In this document: in pieces, positions 1 through 6,120 of the stretch
Position numbering within the stretch: the stretch's first letter is position 1
Layout of the letters: every line of letters starts with the position of its first letter
Made by a program: the position numbers and the translations under genes
Assembly: GCA_017425745.1 (NCBI GenBank)
Contig: JAFOXT010000361.1
Span: 1-6,382 of the forward strand
DNA: 6,382 nucleotides
Source: Clostridia bacterium
Lineage (GTDB): Bacteria > Bacillota > Clostridia > Oscillospirales > Acutalibacteraceae
Direction: 5' to 3'
Notes under the pieces: generated by a model
Databases searched by the model: none
What the model was told of the DNA's origin: nothing
Seen by the model: the letters and a program-made list of their open reading frames with translations, nothing else

Positions 1-2178
1 AAAATCGTGGATGTATTCGAACTTTATGCCGTTTTCTTTTGCGTAGATTTCAGTTTTTGAATCGTGCACAGCGTGAATGGTGAGAATGTCTGATATTCTT
101 GGTTCAAACATTTCTGTATGTTCCATAACTTTTTCAAGCTTTTCGCTTGTGTTATGATGATGATCAAGCTCTCTTACTGCCTCTACATACAAAGCAATCC
201 ATTCGTCTTTTGGCATACCCTTAGGAGCTATGGATACATAACCTAATCCAGAATCCTCAGGATCATAATCGGGGCTGTATACATAGAAATCCTTTAATGA
301 AACTAACTCACCGAATGTGCCTTGGTTATTATCCCCGGCATCTTTTGCCTTGCTTCCGATAACAATCTTTTCAACCGAAAGAGAAGAAGCCATCATTGAG
401 TAGCCTTCAATCAGTTCCACACTTTCAGGGAAAATAAGCTCTTTAAGACTTGCACAGCCTGTCAATGATATTCCGTAAAATTCTCTTAATTTTTCAGGAA
501 GCTTCAATTCCTTAAGAGAATAGCACATTTCAAAAGTATATGAACCGATAACCTCAATGTTGTTTGAAAGAACAACTTCTTCCAAGTTGTAACATTCCAT
601 AAATGCGCCTGCACCAAGCTCTGTTACAGAGTCAGTCATAACAACTTTTTTAAGAGTACTCCTACACTTTTCAAAAGCACCTCTGCCAATCCTACGCACA
701 CCGTCCGGTATTACAACACTTGTTATGGTTGCATTTTTATAAAATGCTCCGACAGCGATTTCAACAACAGGATAACCACCCAGTGTTGAGGGAATTACAA
801 CGTCACCTTTTAAATCATCAGTTCCACCTTTGAGAATAGCCTCATTATTTAATACTGCATAGATAAAATATCCGTCTGTAAAGGTTTCCATATCTTTTCT
901 TTCGCATGTGTGACAATAAATGCATTTGCGGTAAAAATCATTATAAAAGTCGTCATATAACCATTCGCCTTTATAGAAATGGATCTGTTCGTTTGGTATT
1001 TCATTTTTATTAGCTGCATAATTCCAAGCTTTTGAACCACCATGAGTATAGATAGTTGCTTTATAATAGCTTTCAGCAGGCTGTTCCATATAATTCGCTA
1101 ACTCATAGAGGGCTTCTTCATCACCCTGCGCATATCTTGCATAAAGGTCAGCACAGAGGTCTTTATCTGCATCGTCAGTGAAATACATTTCAATAAAGCC
1201 TACTACTCTTTCACCAATTAATTCGGTATCATAACCCTCAATATAGATTTTCTTGAGGAATGGCATATCATAGATAGCAGCTTCTTCAAGCTTTTCAACC
1301 TTAGATGAAAGATATATCTCTTCAAGAGCAAACCAACAGCTTCTGATACCCTGCTCTTCAATGATTCTGAGATTTTCGGGAAGCTCAAGATTTTTCAGAT
1401 ATAAAGCCCGCACAAACGCACAAGTACCGATAATCTCTACGCTATCGGGAACTTTATATGAAGTCTGAGGATTGAGTGAGGGGTATGCAAAGATTTTTGT
1501 CTTATCCTTGTTGAAAAGTGCGCCGCTTTCGTCAACAGAGAAGTAGTTGTTATCTTCGCTTACATAAAATTCTTCATAAACATCATTAAAAGCATAGGCG
1601 CGGATATTCTTTACTTCGTAACCACCTAAGGTATCGGGAATAACTACCCTACCATCTTCAAAGCCTCTTGCTTTTACAATTTCAGCTTTTCCGTCTGTTA
1701 CTATGTAACTGAAATTACCTTCGGTATATTGCGGTTGATTAGCAGCAACAATTTCAACAATTTTACCGCAATCATCGTAAGTTATCTCATATGTACGTCC
1801 TTCAAGATAGCTGTCTGTGTTCACGCAATACCAACCGTCAGAGTACAGGTCTGCGGGAATTGTAAGATAAGGCAAAGCTACTTTTTCATACGGTCTCATT
1901 TCGCTTGATGACTCGGGCACTATATCATAGTAATCCGTAATCTCTGACTCGTGCTTGTTAACGAATGTGCCAGATTCAAAATCATAGACCCTTGTGGGCT
2001 GATTAGCCATGCATCCGTTAAGTCGGATACGGATTATTGTCTGATATGAGGACTTGATAACACCTGCATTAACATAGTCCTCAAAAGTCGGTTCAGCCGC
2101 ACTTACCCCGAACACAAAGCACACAGCCATAAGCATAACTGCCAGTATTATCAGAGCGATTTTCTTTGATTTTTTCAT
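1..2178 (-). CDS. Secreted BspA-like leucine-rich-repeat surface protein (3' end beyond the window)
   Basis: The frame is open for exactly 726 codons from the ATG at 2178 to the left edge, with no stop. An AGGAGG site (2187-2192) lies 8 nt upstream and fixes the start. Residues 1-27 form a signal peptide: a KKSKK basic start, a hydrophobic core, and VSA before the likely cleavage site. Residues 30-150 match nothing I know. The first BspA-type (LRR_5) block begins near residue 156, with VIPDTLGGY at about 179-187 and later turns containing VPD and LPENL. A non-repeat stretch (about 330-450) carries His400, Trp406 and Cys419/422/425. A second block starts near VIPSTLGGY (461-469) and includes VIPDGV and LPEKL turns. 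The visible end, YAKENGIKF, is the usual cap of these proteins, so little may be missing, although a dockerin or wall anchor could follow. Family members are exported and often linked to adhesion; the ligand here is unknown. Cys20 is not in a proper lipobox, so a lipoprotein is unlikely. Confidence 0.87.
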   Translation of the reverse strand, partial: MKKSKKIALIILAVMLMAVCFVFGVSAAEPTFEDYVNAGVIKSSYQTIIRIRLNGCMANQPTRVYDFESGTFVNKHESEITDYYDIVPESSSEMRPYEKVALPYLTIPADLYSDGWYCVNTDSYLEGRTYEITYDDCGKIVEIVAANQPQYTEGNFSYIVTDGKAEIVKARGFEDGRVVIPDTLGGYEVKNIRAYAFNDVYEEFYVSEDNNYFSVDESGALFNKDKTKIFAYPSLNPQTSYKVPDSVEIIGTCAFVRALYLKNLELPENLRIIEEQGIRSCWFALEEIYLSSKVEKLEEAAIYDMPFLKKIYIEGYDTELIGERVVGFIEMYFTDDADKDLCADLYARYAQGDEEALYELANYMEQPAESYYKATIYTHGGSKAWNYAANKNEIPNEQIHFYKGEWLYDDFYNDFYRKCIYCHTCERKDMETFTDGYFIYAVLNNEAILKGGTDDLKGDVVIPSTLGGYPVVEIAVGAFYKNATITSVVIPDGVRRIGRGAFEKCRSTLKKVVMTDSVTELGAGAFMECYNLEEVVLSNNIEVIGSYTFEMCYSLKELKLPEKLREFYGISLTGCASLKELIFPESVELIEGYSMMASSLSVEKIVIGSKAKDAGDNNQGTFGELVSLKDFYVYSPDYDPEDSGLGYVSIAPKGMPKDEWIALYVEAVRELDHHHNTSEKLEKVMEHTEMFEPRISDILTIHAVHDSKTEIYAKENGIKFEYIHDF

Positions 2179-2209
2179 TCTAATTTCCTCCTTGGATTTT
2201 TATGGTATT

Positions 2210-2238
2210 ACTTTATCACTTTTCACCGTAAAAATCAA
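2210..2238 (-). promoter_or_regulatory. Candidate promoter of the LRR protein gene
   Basis: Read on the minus strand, a -35-like TTGATT (2238-2233) is followed after 17 nt by TAAAGT (2215-2210). A TG dinucleotide sits one base before the -10, as in extended -10 promoters. Both hexamers match the sigma-A consensus at four of six positions. Transcription would start near 2203, leaving a leader of about 25 nt that contains the AGGAGG site. The call rests on spacing and position only. Confidence 0.45.
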
Positions 2239-2254
2239 GTGGTTTTGTAAGTTT

Positions 2255-2290
2255 GACCCTTCCGTCACACTGCGTGTGCCACCTTCCCTT
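2255..2290 (+). repeat. Left REP-like arm
   Basis: This 36-nt arm has the outer motif ACCCTTCC and the inner motif CCTTCCCTT. Between them is a perfect five-base-pair hairpin, CACAC-TGC-GTGTG, at 2266-2278. It is the inverted partner of the arm at 2453-2488. The two hairpin stems differ in sequence while the flanking motifs agree, as expected for REP-type units that keep structure more than stem sequence. Confidence 0.55.
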
Positions 2291-2353
2291 AAAAATGACG
2301 GCATTGTGTCCCTGCTGTACCGAATTATCCAATTTAAGTGCGTTAGTCAGACG

Positions 2354-2370
2354 GACTGCCAATGGCAGTC
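2354..2370. repeat. Central palindrome of the repeat element
   Basis: GACTGCC-AAT-GGCAGTC is a perfect seven-base-pair inverted repeat with a three-base loop. It sits close to the midpoint (about 2371) of the region bounded by the two REP-like arms, which argues that arms and centre belong to one element. No T-run follows on either strand, so it is not a terminator. Confidence 0.6.
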
Positions 2371-2452
2371 TCTACGCATCACCCGAGTTTTCGTCAGTAA
2401 TACAATCGGAGCGAAGCGTTAAAATCAACAAACCTTATCTTGCCTGCCCTGA

Positions 2453-2488
2453 AAGGGAAGGGGGACCGCTTCAGCGGTGGAAGGGTTC
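2453..2488 (-). repeat. Right REP-like arm, inverted
   Basis: This 36-nt arm has the same outer and inner motifs as the left arm but in the opposite orientation (AAGGGAAGG first, GGAAGGGTTC last). Its internal hairpin is ACCGCT-TC-AGCGGT at 2464-2477. The hairpin can also open so that the whole arm pairs with the left arm. Confidence 0.55.
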
Positions 2489-2490
2489 AA

Positions 2491-2518
2491 CTTCACACTC
2501 CACTCTTCACACTCCACA
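2491..2518. repeat. 14-bp tandem duplication
   Basis: CTTCACACTCCACT at 2491-2504 is followed directly by a second copy at 2505-2518 that differs only at the last base. A further partial CACT follows. The repeat fills the space between the right REP-like arm and the oad terminator, and it has no coding potential or obvious binding-site symmetry. Confidence 0.75.
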
Positions 2519-2520
2519 CT

Positions 2521-2547
2521 AAAAAAGCTCCCACGAAGGGAGCTTTT
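2521..2547 (-). terminator. Rho-independent terminator of the oad operon
   Basis: Arms 2523-2532 and 2538-2547 pair over ten bases (AAAAGCTCCC with GGGAGCTTTT) around a five-base loop. On the minus strand the stem is followed by six T residues ending at 2521. It starts 17 nt after the oadB stop codon and closes the four-gene operon. Going the other way only four T residues follow, so it acts mainly on the minus strand. Confidence 0.93.
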
Positions 2548-2563
2548 AAAGTCTGATTATTTA

Positions 2564-3754
2564 TTATTTACCGAACATTGCAAGAAGGAAGCCGGCAGCA
2601 ACTGCTGAACCGATTACACCTGCAACATTGGGGCCCATTGCGTGCATAAGAAGGAAGTTTGTGGGGTTGTACTTTCTGCCTTCTGTCTGAGCAACACGAG
2701 CTGCCATGGGAACAGCTGAAACGCCTGCTGAACCGATAAGAGGATTAACCTTACCGCCTGTGATGAGATAAAGCACCTTACCGAGAAGAAGACCGCCTAC
2801 TGTTGAGAAGCAGAACGCTGTAAGACCGAGAACAATAATCATAAGAGTCTGAGGTGCAAGGAAGGTTTTTCCGTTTGCAGTTGCACCAACTGTAAGACCG
2901 AGCATAATTGTAACGATGTTCATAAGAGCGTTCTGAGCTGTGTCGCTGAGTCTGTCAACAACGCCGCATTCCTTGAAGAGGTTACCAAGCATAAGCATAC
3001 CGAGAAGGGGCGCTACTGAGGGAAGAATAAACGCACAGATTACAAGAACAACAACGGGGAAGATAATCTTCTCTGTTTTACTTACTGTTCTGAGCTGCTT
3101 CATTTCAACCTTACGTTCCTTCTCTGTTGTGAGAAGCTTCATAATGGGAGGCTGAATGAAGGGGATAAGAGCCATATATGAGTAAGCTGCTACCGCGATA
3201 GGTCCGAGAAGGTGAGCCGCAAGCTTGCCTGCAAGGAAAATCGCTGTGGGACCGTCAGCACCGCCGATAATTGCAATTGAAGCTGCTTCTTCGGGAGTGA
3301 AGCCCATAAGAATAGCAATTACGAATGCAACATAGATACCAAGCTGAGCTGTAGCACCGAGAAGAAGTGATACAGGGTTTGAAAGAAGGGGACCGAAGTC
3401 AGTCATACAACCGATTCCGAGGAAGATAAGACAGGGGAAAATACTGCTCTTTACGCCTGCGTAAATGAGTCGCAGTACACCCGAATCGTACCAGTGTGCA
3501 CCTTCAATAATGTTTGATGTATCCATAATACCCGTGGGGTCATCCATAAGACCTGCACCGGGAAGGTTTGCAAGAAGAATACCGAATGCTATGGGAACAA
3601 GAAGAAGGGGTTCGCACTTTTTCCAGATTGCAAAGTAAAGAAGAACAAATGAAACAAGAATCATTACAAGATTCTGCCGGAGAAATGTTCCGTCAGCAAA
3701 AAGTGCAGAGAAGCCTGATGATTCCCATAAGCTGATAAGGACGTCTTTAACCAT
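2564..3754 (-). CDS. oadB: Na+-translocating oxaloacetate decarboxylase, beta subunit
   Basis: This integral membrane subunit decarboxylates carboxybiotin and couples the reaction to Na+ export. The 396-residue protein is hydrophobic throughout, with many membrane segments, and belongs to the OadB/MmdB/GcdB family at about normal length; the N-terminal leader is a little shorter than in Klebsiella. The signature GGADGPT lies at 164-170. A constant offset of 36 places the functional residues of Klebsiella pneumoniae OadB (numbering from memory): Asp203 is Asp167, Tyr229 is Tyr193, Asn373 is Asn337, Gly377 is Gly341 and Ser382 is Ser346. All are kept, so Na+ coupling is expected. The C-terminal GPNVAGVIGSA segment is also typical. 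An AAGGAG site (3764-3769) lies 9 nt before the ATG. It is the last gene of the operon, 37 nt after the biotin carrier gene. Beta subunits of methylmalonyl-CoA and glutaconyl-CoA decarboxylases look alike, so the substrate is inferred from oadA. Confidence 0.96.
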   Translation of the reverse strand: MVKDVLISLWESSGFSALFADGTFLRQNLVMILVSFVLLYFAIWKKCEPLLLVPIAFGILLANLPGAGLMDDPTGIMDTSNIIEGAHWYDSGVLRLIYAGVKSSIFPCLIFLGIGCMTDFGPLLSNPVSLLLGATAQLGIYVAFVIAILMGFTPEEAASIAIIGGADGPTAIFLAGKLAAHLLGPIAVAAYSYMALIPFIQPPIMKLLTTEKERKVEMKQLRTVSKTEKIIFPVVVLVICAFILPSVAPLLGMLMLGNLFKECGVVDRLSDTAQNALMNIVTIMLGLTVGATANGKTFLAPQTLMIIVLGLTAFCFSTVGGLLLGKVLYLITGGKVNPLIGSAGVSAVPMAARVAQTEGRKYNPTNFLLMHAMGPNVAGVIGSAVAAGFLLAMFGK

Positions 3755-3791
3755 AAGAATTTACTCCTTTTCTTTTATACTTTTGGGATTA

Positions 3792-4169
3792 TCAGATAAT
3801 TGCGAGAATATCGTCTGTGTTTACTGTTGAGCCCTTTGAAACAAGAAGCTGCTTAACTGTACCGTCGCAGGGAGCAACAATATCGTTTTCCATTTTCATA
3901 GCTTCAAGCACCATAAGCACGTCACCTGTTTTTACTGCCTGGCCTGCTGCAACGTTAACGCTGAGGATTGTACCGGGCATGGGTGAGGGTACGTTTGTGC
4001 CGCCGGCTGTGGGAGCTGCGGGTGCTGCTGCTACAGGAGCTGCTGCAGGAGCGGGTGCTGCTACGGGTGCAGGTGCAGCTGCTGCTTCTGTAACTGCAAG
4101 AAGAACTGCATCTTCTTCTGTTACTTCAACTTCGTAATTTTTTCCGTTTAATGTTACAATATATTTCAT
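3792..4169 (-). CDS. Biotin carboxyl carrier protein (free-standing gamma-type subunit of the decarboxylase)
   Basis: This is the mobile biotin arm that carries CO2 from the carboxyltransferase OadA to the membrane subunit OadB. The protein has 125 residues. Residues 1-22 form a short beta-rich start (YIVTLNGKNYEVEV), 29-54 are an Ala/Pro-rich flexible linker, and 58-125 are a biotinyl/lipoyl domain. The biotinylation motif EAMKMEN lies at 89-95, with Lys92 as the attachment site 33 residues from the C-terminus, the usual distance. In enterobacterial oxaloacetate decarboxylase this domain is fused to the end of OadA; here it is a separate gene, as in MmdC and GcdC. The ATG overlaps the oadG stop in an ATGA (4169-4166), which suggests translational coupling, and a GGAGG (4180-4184) inside the end of oadG lies 10 nt upstream. 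A role as an acetyl-CoA carboxylase BCCP is unlikely given the operon. Confidence 0.94.
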   Translation of the reverse strand: MKYIVTLNGKNYEVEVTEEDAVLLAVTEAAAAPAPVAAPAPAAAPVAAAPAAPTAGGTNVPSPMPGTILSVNVAAGQAVKTGDVLMVLEAMKMENDIVAPCDGTVKQLLVSKGSTVNTDDILAII

Positions 4170-4549
4170 TTGTTTTCGTCCTCCACAAGTTTTATTGACT
4201 TAAAGCTCAGTCTGTTAAGGGGAATACCGCTTTTATCGCTTACAATTGCCATAATGATTGCCGCAGTTTTTTCGTCAACGTTTACAAGGTCGATTGTGCC
4301 CTGACTTACACCTGCAACGGGAATTACGCCTGTGGGCTTTCCGGCAGGAGCTGCGGGTGCAGTAGCTGCTGCAGGAGCAGCCTTTTTCTTTGACGCTGCA
4401 TTTTCAACGGTTCTGATTACCTTTGAAACAAGAATAATAAGAACAGCGATAACAGCAAGAATGAAGATAACGGTAACGATACCTACAAGAGATGTCATAA
4501 GAGCTTCAAAAAGAGGCATTTTCATACTGTATTCTGATGTAAAAAGCAT
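4166..4549 (-). CDS. oadG: Oxaloacetate decarboxylase small membrane subunit, OadG/MmdD family
   Basis: The product has 127 residues. One membrane helix at about 18-43 follows a short N-terminal segment. A Lys- and Ala/Pro-rich linker (51-70, beginning AASKKKAAPA) leads to a small soluble domain at about 84-124 containing VNVDEKTAAIIMAIVSD and ending FKSIKLVED. The family anchors and assembles the complex: it binds the membrane beta subunit through its helix and the carboxyltransferase through its C-terminal part. The soluble tail makes it longer than the roughly 80-residue enterobacterial OadG and more like MmdD of methylmalonyl-CoA decarboxylase. A GGAGG (4560-4564) lies 10 nt before the first ATG, just past the oadA stop, so this start is preferred to Met9 or Met11. 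The gene begins 15 nt after oadA and overlaps the biotin carrier gene by 4 nt. Sequence conservation in this family is low, so the call leans on architecture and context. Confidence 0.9.
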   Translation of the reverse strand: MLFTSEYSMKMPLFEALMTSLVGIVTVIFILAVIAVLIILVSKVIRTVENAASKKKAAPAAATAPAAPAGKPTGVIPVAGVSQGTIDLVNVDEKTAAIIMAIVSDKSGIPLNRLSFKSIKLVEDENK

Positions 4550-4564
4550 TTCAATGTCCCCTCC

Positions 4565-5941
4565 TTAAACTTCTCTGATTGTATACTTGAATGTATTCTT
4601 AGCCTTTTCTTCTCTCTTTTCGAAGAAAGCTTCAGCCTGTGTGGGGAAGAGAGCATAAGAAAGAACATCCTCTTCGCTTTTTGCAAGCTTGCCGATTTCT
4701 TCCTTAGCCTTTTCAAAACCGGGTTCAAGTGTATCTGCAAAGCGGCAGGTTACGGGCTCTTTGCCCTGAAGAACCTTTTCTGAAAGCTCTTTATCAATTT
4801 CACCGGGAGCCTTACCGTAGTCACCGTGGATGTAGTTGAGGATTTCCTTTGAAATGTTCTTGTATCTTTCGCCGTTGAGAACGTTTGATGTTGCCTGAAC
4901 ACCAACCATCTGGCTGAGAGGAGTTACAAGAGGAGGATAACCCATATCCTTACGCACTCTGGGCACTTCAAGAAGAACCTCTTCAAGCTTTTCAAGCTTG
5001 CCTGCAGCTGTAAGCTGAGCAACAAGGTTTGAAAGCATACCGCCGGGCACCTGATATGAAAGAGCGTCTGTATCTGTTGCAAGAACAACAGGGTTGAGAA
5101 GCTTGCTGTCAAGTGCTGCAGCTCTTACGGGCTTGAAGAAATCGTTGATTTTCTTAAGAAGCTTTGTGTCAAGACCACAGTCGTAGCCCATCTGAGTAAG
5201 TGTGTATTCAAGAGTTTCTGTGGGAGGCTGTGATGTGCCGCCTGAGAAGCATGAAATTGCTGTGTCAATTACATCTGCGCCTGCTTCAACTGCCTTGAGA
5301 AGAGTCATTGTGCCGAGACCTGTTGTTGAGTGAGTGTGTACAACAACGGGAAGCTTAACCTCTGCCTTGATAGCCTTAACAAGGTCGTATGCTTCCTGAG
5401 GAGACATTATGCCTGCCATATCCTTGATGCAGATTGAAAGAACGCCCATTTTTTCCATTTCCTTAGCGAGAGCAACATAGCTTTCAAGGTTGTGAATAGG
5501 GCTGAGTGTATAGCAGATTGTACCTGAGGGATGTGCACCGCACTTAAGAGTTTCATCAACTGCAACCTCAATATTGCGAAGGTCGTTGAGCGCGTCAAAA
5601 ATACGGATAATGTCAATACCGTTTTCAACGCTCTTTCTGATGAATGCTCTTACAATATCGTCGGGATAGTGCTTGTAGCCAAGAAGATTCTGTCCGCGAA
5701 GAAGCATCTGAAGCTTTGTGTTAGGACAAGCCTTTCTGATTTTGCGAAGTCTTTCCCATGGATCTTCATTAAGGTAACGAAGACATGAGTCAAAGGTTGC
5801 TCCGCCCCAGCACTCAAGTGAATAATAGCCTGCCTTGTCAAGCTCGCTGAGAATGGGCTCAAAATCTTCAAAAGGCATTCTTGTTGCAATAAGTGACTGA
5901 TTAGCATCGCGGAGAATTGTTTCGGTAAACTGTACTTTCAA
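4565..5941 (-). CDS. oadA: Oxaloacetate decarboxylase alpha subunit (carboxyltransferase, no biotin domain)
   Basis: This cytoplasmic enzyme moves the carboxyl group of oxaloacetate to biotin, leaving pyruvate. In its 458 residues, a TIM-barrel carboxyltransferase domain covers about 1-290 and a conserved PYC/OadA domain about 295-450. Metal and catalytic residues match the bacterial OadA numbering I recall with a constant offset of 5: Asp12 in RDANQS (Asp17), Lys173 in KDMAG (Lys178), and His202 and His204 in VHTHS (His207, His209). The ECWGGATFD (43-51) and MGYPPLVTPLSQMVG (333-347) motifs are also present. Full-length fused OadA is near 590 residues; here the protein stops before the biotin domain, which is encoded two genes downstream. 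The start is TTG at 5941. The first in-frame ATG is codon 21, which would remove the metal-binding Asp, and no in-frame ATG lies just upstream. It is the first gene of the operon. A pyruvate carboxylase B subunit is the main alternative, made unlikely by oadB and oadG. Confidence 0.95.
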   Translation of the reverse strand: MKVQFTETILRDANQSLIATRMPFEDFEPILSELDKAGYYSLECWGGATFDSCLRYLNEDPWERLRKIRKACPNTKLQMLLRGQNLLGYKHYPDDIVRAFIRKSVENGIDIIRIFDALNDLRNIEVAVDETLKCGAHPSGTICYTLSPIHNLESYVALAKEMEKMGVLSICIKDMAGIMSPQEAYDLVKAIKAEVKLPVVVHTHSTTGLGTMTLLKAVEAGADVIDTAISCFSGGTSQPPTETLEYTLTQMGYDCGLDTKLLKKINDFFKPVRAAALDSKLLNPVVLATDTDALSYQVPGGMLSNLVAQLTAAGKLEKLEEVLLEVPRVRKDMGYPPLVTPLSQMVGVQATSNVLNGERYKNISKEILNYIHGDYGKAPGEIDKELSEKVLQGKEPVTCRFADTLEPGFEKAKEEIGKLAKSEEDVLSYALFPTQAEAFFEKREEKAKNTFKYTIREV

Positions 5942-5952
5942 ATAATCACCCC
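5939..5952 (-). promoter_or_regulatory. Ribosome binding site and TTG start of oadA
   Basis: On the minus strand GGGGTGAT (5952-5945) precedes TTG (5941-5939) by three bases. The GGTGAT part pairs with the 5' side of the anti-Shine-Dalgarno tail, so the effective spacing is normal although the gap looks short. The other three operon genes use ATG with a GGAG or GGAGG core and 9-10 nt spacing. The combination suggests weaker initiation for the alpha subunit. Confidence 0.75.
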
Positions 5953-6005
5953 ATGTTAAAATTTGTTTAAATTAAAATGTTTTTCCAAAAATTTCGCTAA
6001 TTTAT

Positions 6006-6034
6006 ATTATACTTACAAAATCTTCAAATTGCAA
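6006..6034 (-). promoter_or_regulatory. Sigma-A type promoter of the oad operon
   Basis: On the minus strand TTGCAA (6034-6029) is followed after exactly 17 nt by a perfect TATAAT (6011-6006). A run of A residues (6043-6037), read just upstream of the -35, may act as an UP element. Transcription should start near 5999, giving an A/T-rich leader of about 58 nt before the oadA TTG. I found no convincing riboswitch or operator in the leader. Confidence 0.8.
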
Positions 6035-6080
6035 CCTTTTTTTATATTTTGTGCGATGATAATCGTTTTATTAAATAAAT

Positions 6081-6112
6081 TTACCCGCAGGGATTTCTCT
6101 TACTGCGGGTAA
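6081..6112 (-). terminator. Terminator after the phosphodiesterase gene
   Basis: Arms 6081-6090 and 6103-6112 pair over ten bases (TTACCCGCAG with CTGCGGGTAA) around a 12-base loop. The hairpin begins 8 nt after the stop codon at 6121. Past it on the minus strand is an interrupted T-rich run (AAATTTATTT), weaker than that of the oad terminator. It separates the phosphodiesterase gene from the oad promoter. Confidence 0.8.
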
Positions 6113-6120
6113 TCGTAATT

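Larger units (their letters stand above)
2255..2488. repeat. REP-like inverted pair, possibly a MITE-like or BIME-like element
   Basis: Two 36-nt arms (2255-2290 and 2453-2488) face each other across about 160 bp. Written in the same orientation, both begin GA(A)CCCTTCC, carry a small GC hairpin, and end CCTTCCCTT. The match weakly extends outwards (GTAAGTTTGA against GTGAAGTTGA). A perfect palindrome lies close to the centre of the element. No SD-preceded reading frame is present, so the element does not encode its own transposase. Paired GC hairpins flanked by CCCTTCC-type arms resemble extragenic repeats that I know from gut Clostridia, but copy number cannot be judged here. The element lies between the oad terminator and the LRR gene promoter and is outside both predicted transcripts. 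Confidence 0.6.

Noticed and set aside
849..1043. 64-codon minus-strand frame inside the LRR gene
   Set aside because: It is out of frame with the long continuous LRR reading frame, has no SD and resembles no family.
2117..2128. Cys20 in the signal peptide as a lipoprotein attachment site
   Set aside because: The residues before it are Met-Ala-Val. A lipobox needs Gly, Ala or Ser just before the Cys, while a normal VSA cleavage site follows a few residues later.
2192..2522. Two overlapping plus-strand reading frames of 76 and 89 codons
   Set aside because: Neither has an SD. Both run through the REP-like arms, hairpins and tandem repeat, and their translations show no family or composition typical of a protein.
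3817..4137. Plus-strand frame rich in Ala and Gly opposite the biotin carrier gene
   Set aside because: It is the reverse reading of the Ala/Pro linker codons of a well-supported gene; it has no SD and no known domain.
5946..5954. ATG-GGG-TGA mini reading frame overlapping the oadA SD
   Set aside because: It has no SD of its own and can arise by chance from the GGGGTGA binding site; nothing suggests a leader-peptide mechanism.
6054..6065. CGAT-GATA-ATCG inverted repeat upstream of the oad promoter, considered as a Fur/PerR-like operator
   Set aside because: The four-base arms are too short and match only part of a TGATAAT half-site. The position upstream of the -35 also gives no clear repressor logic.
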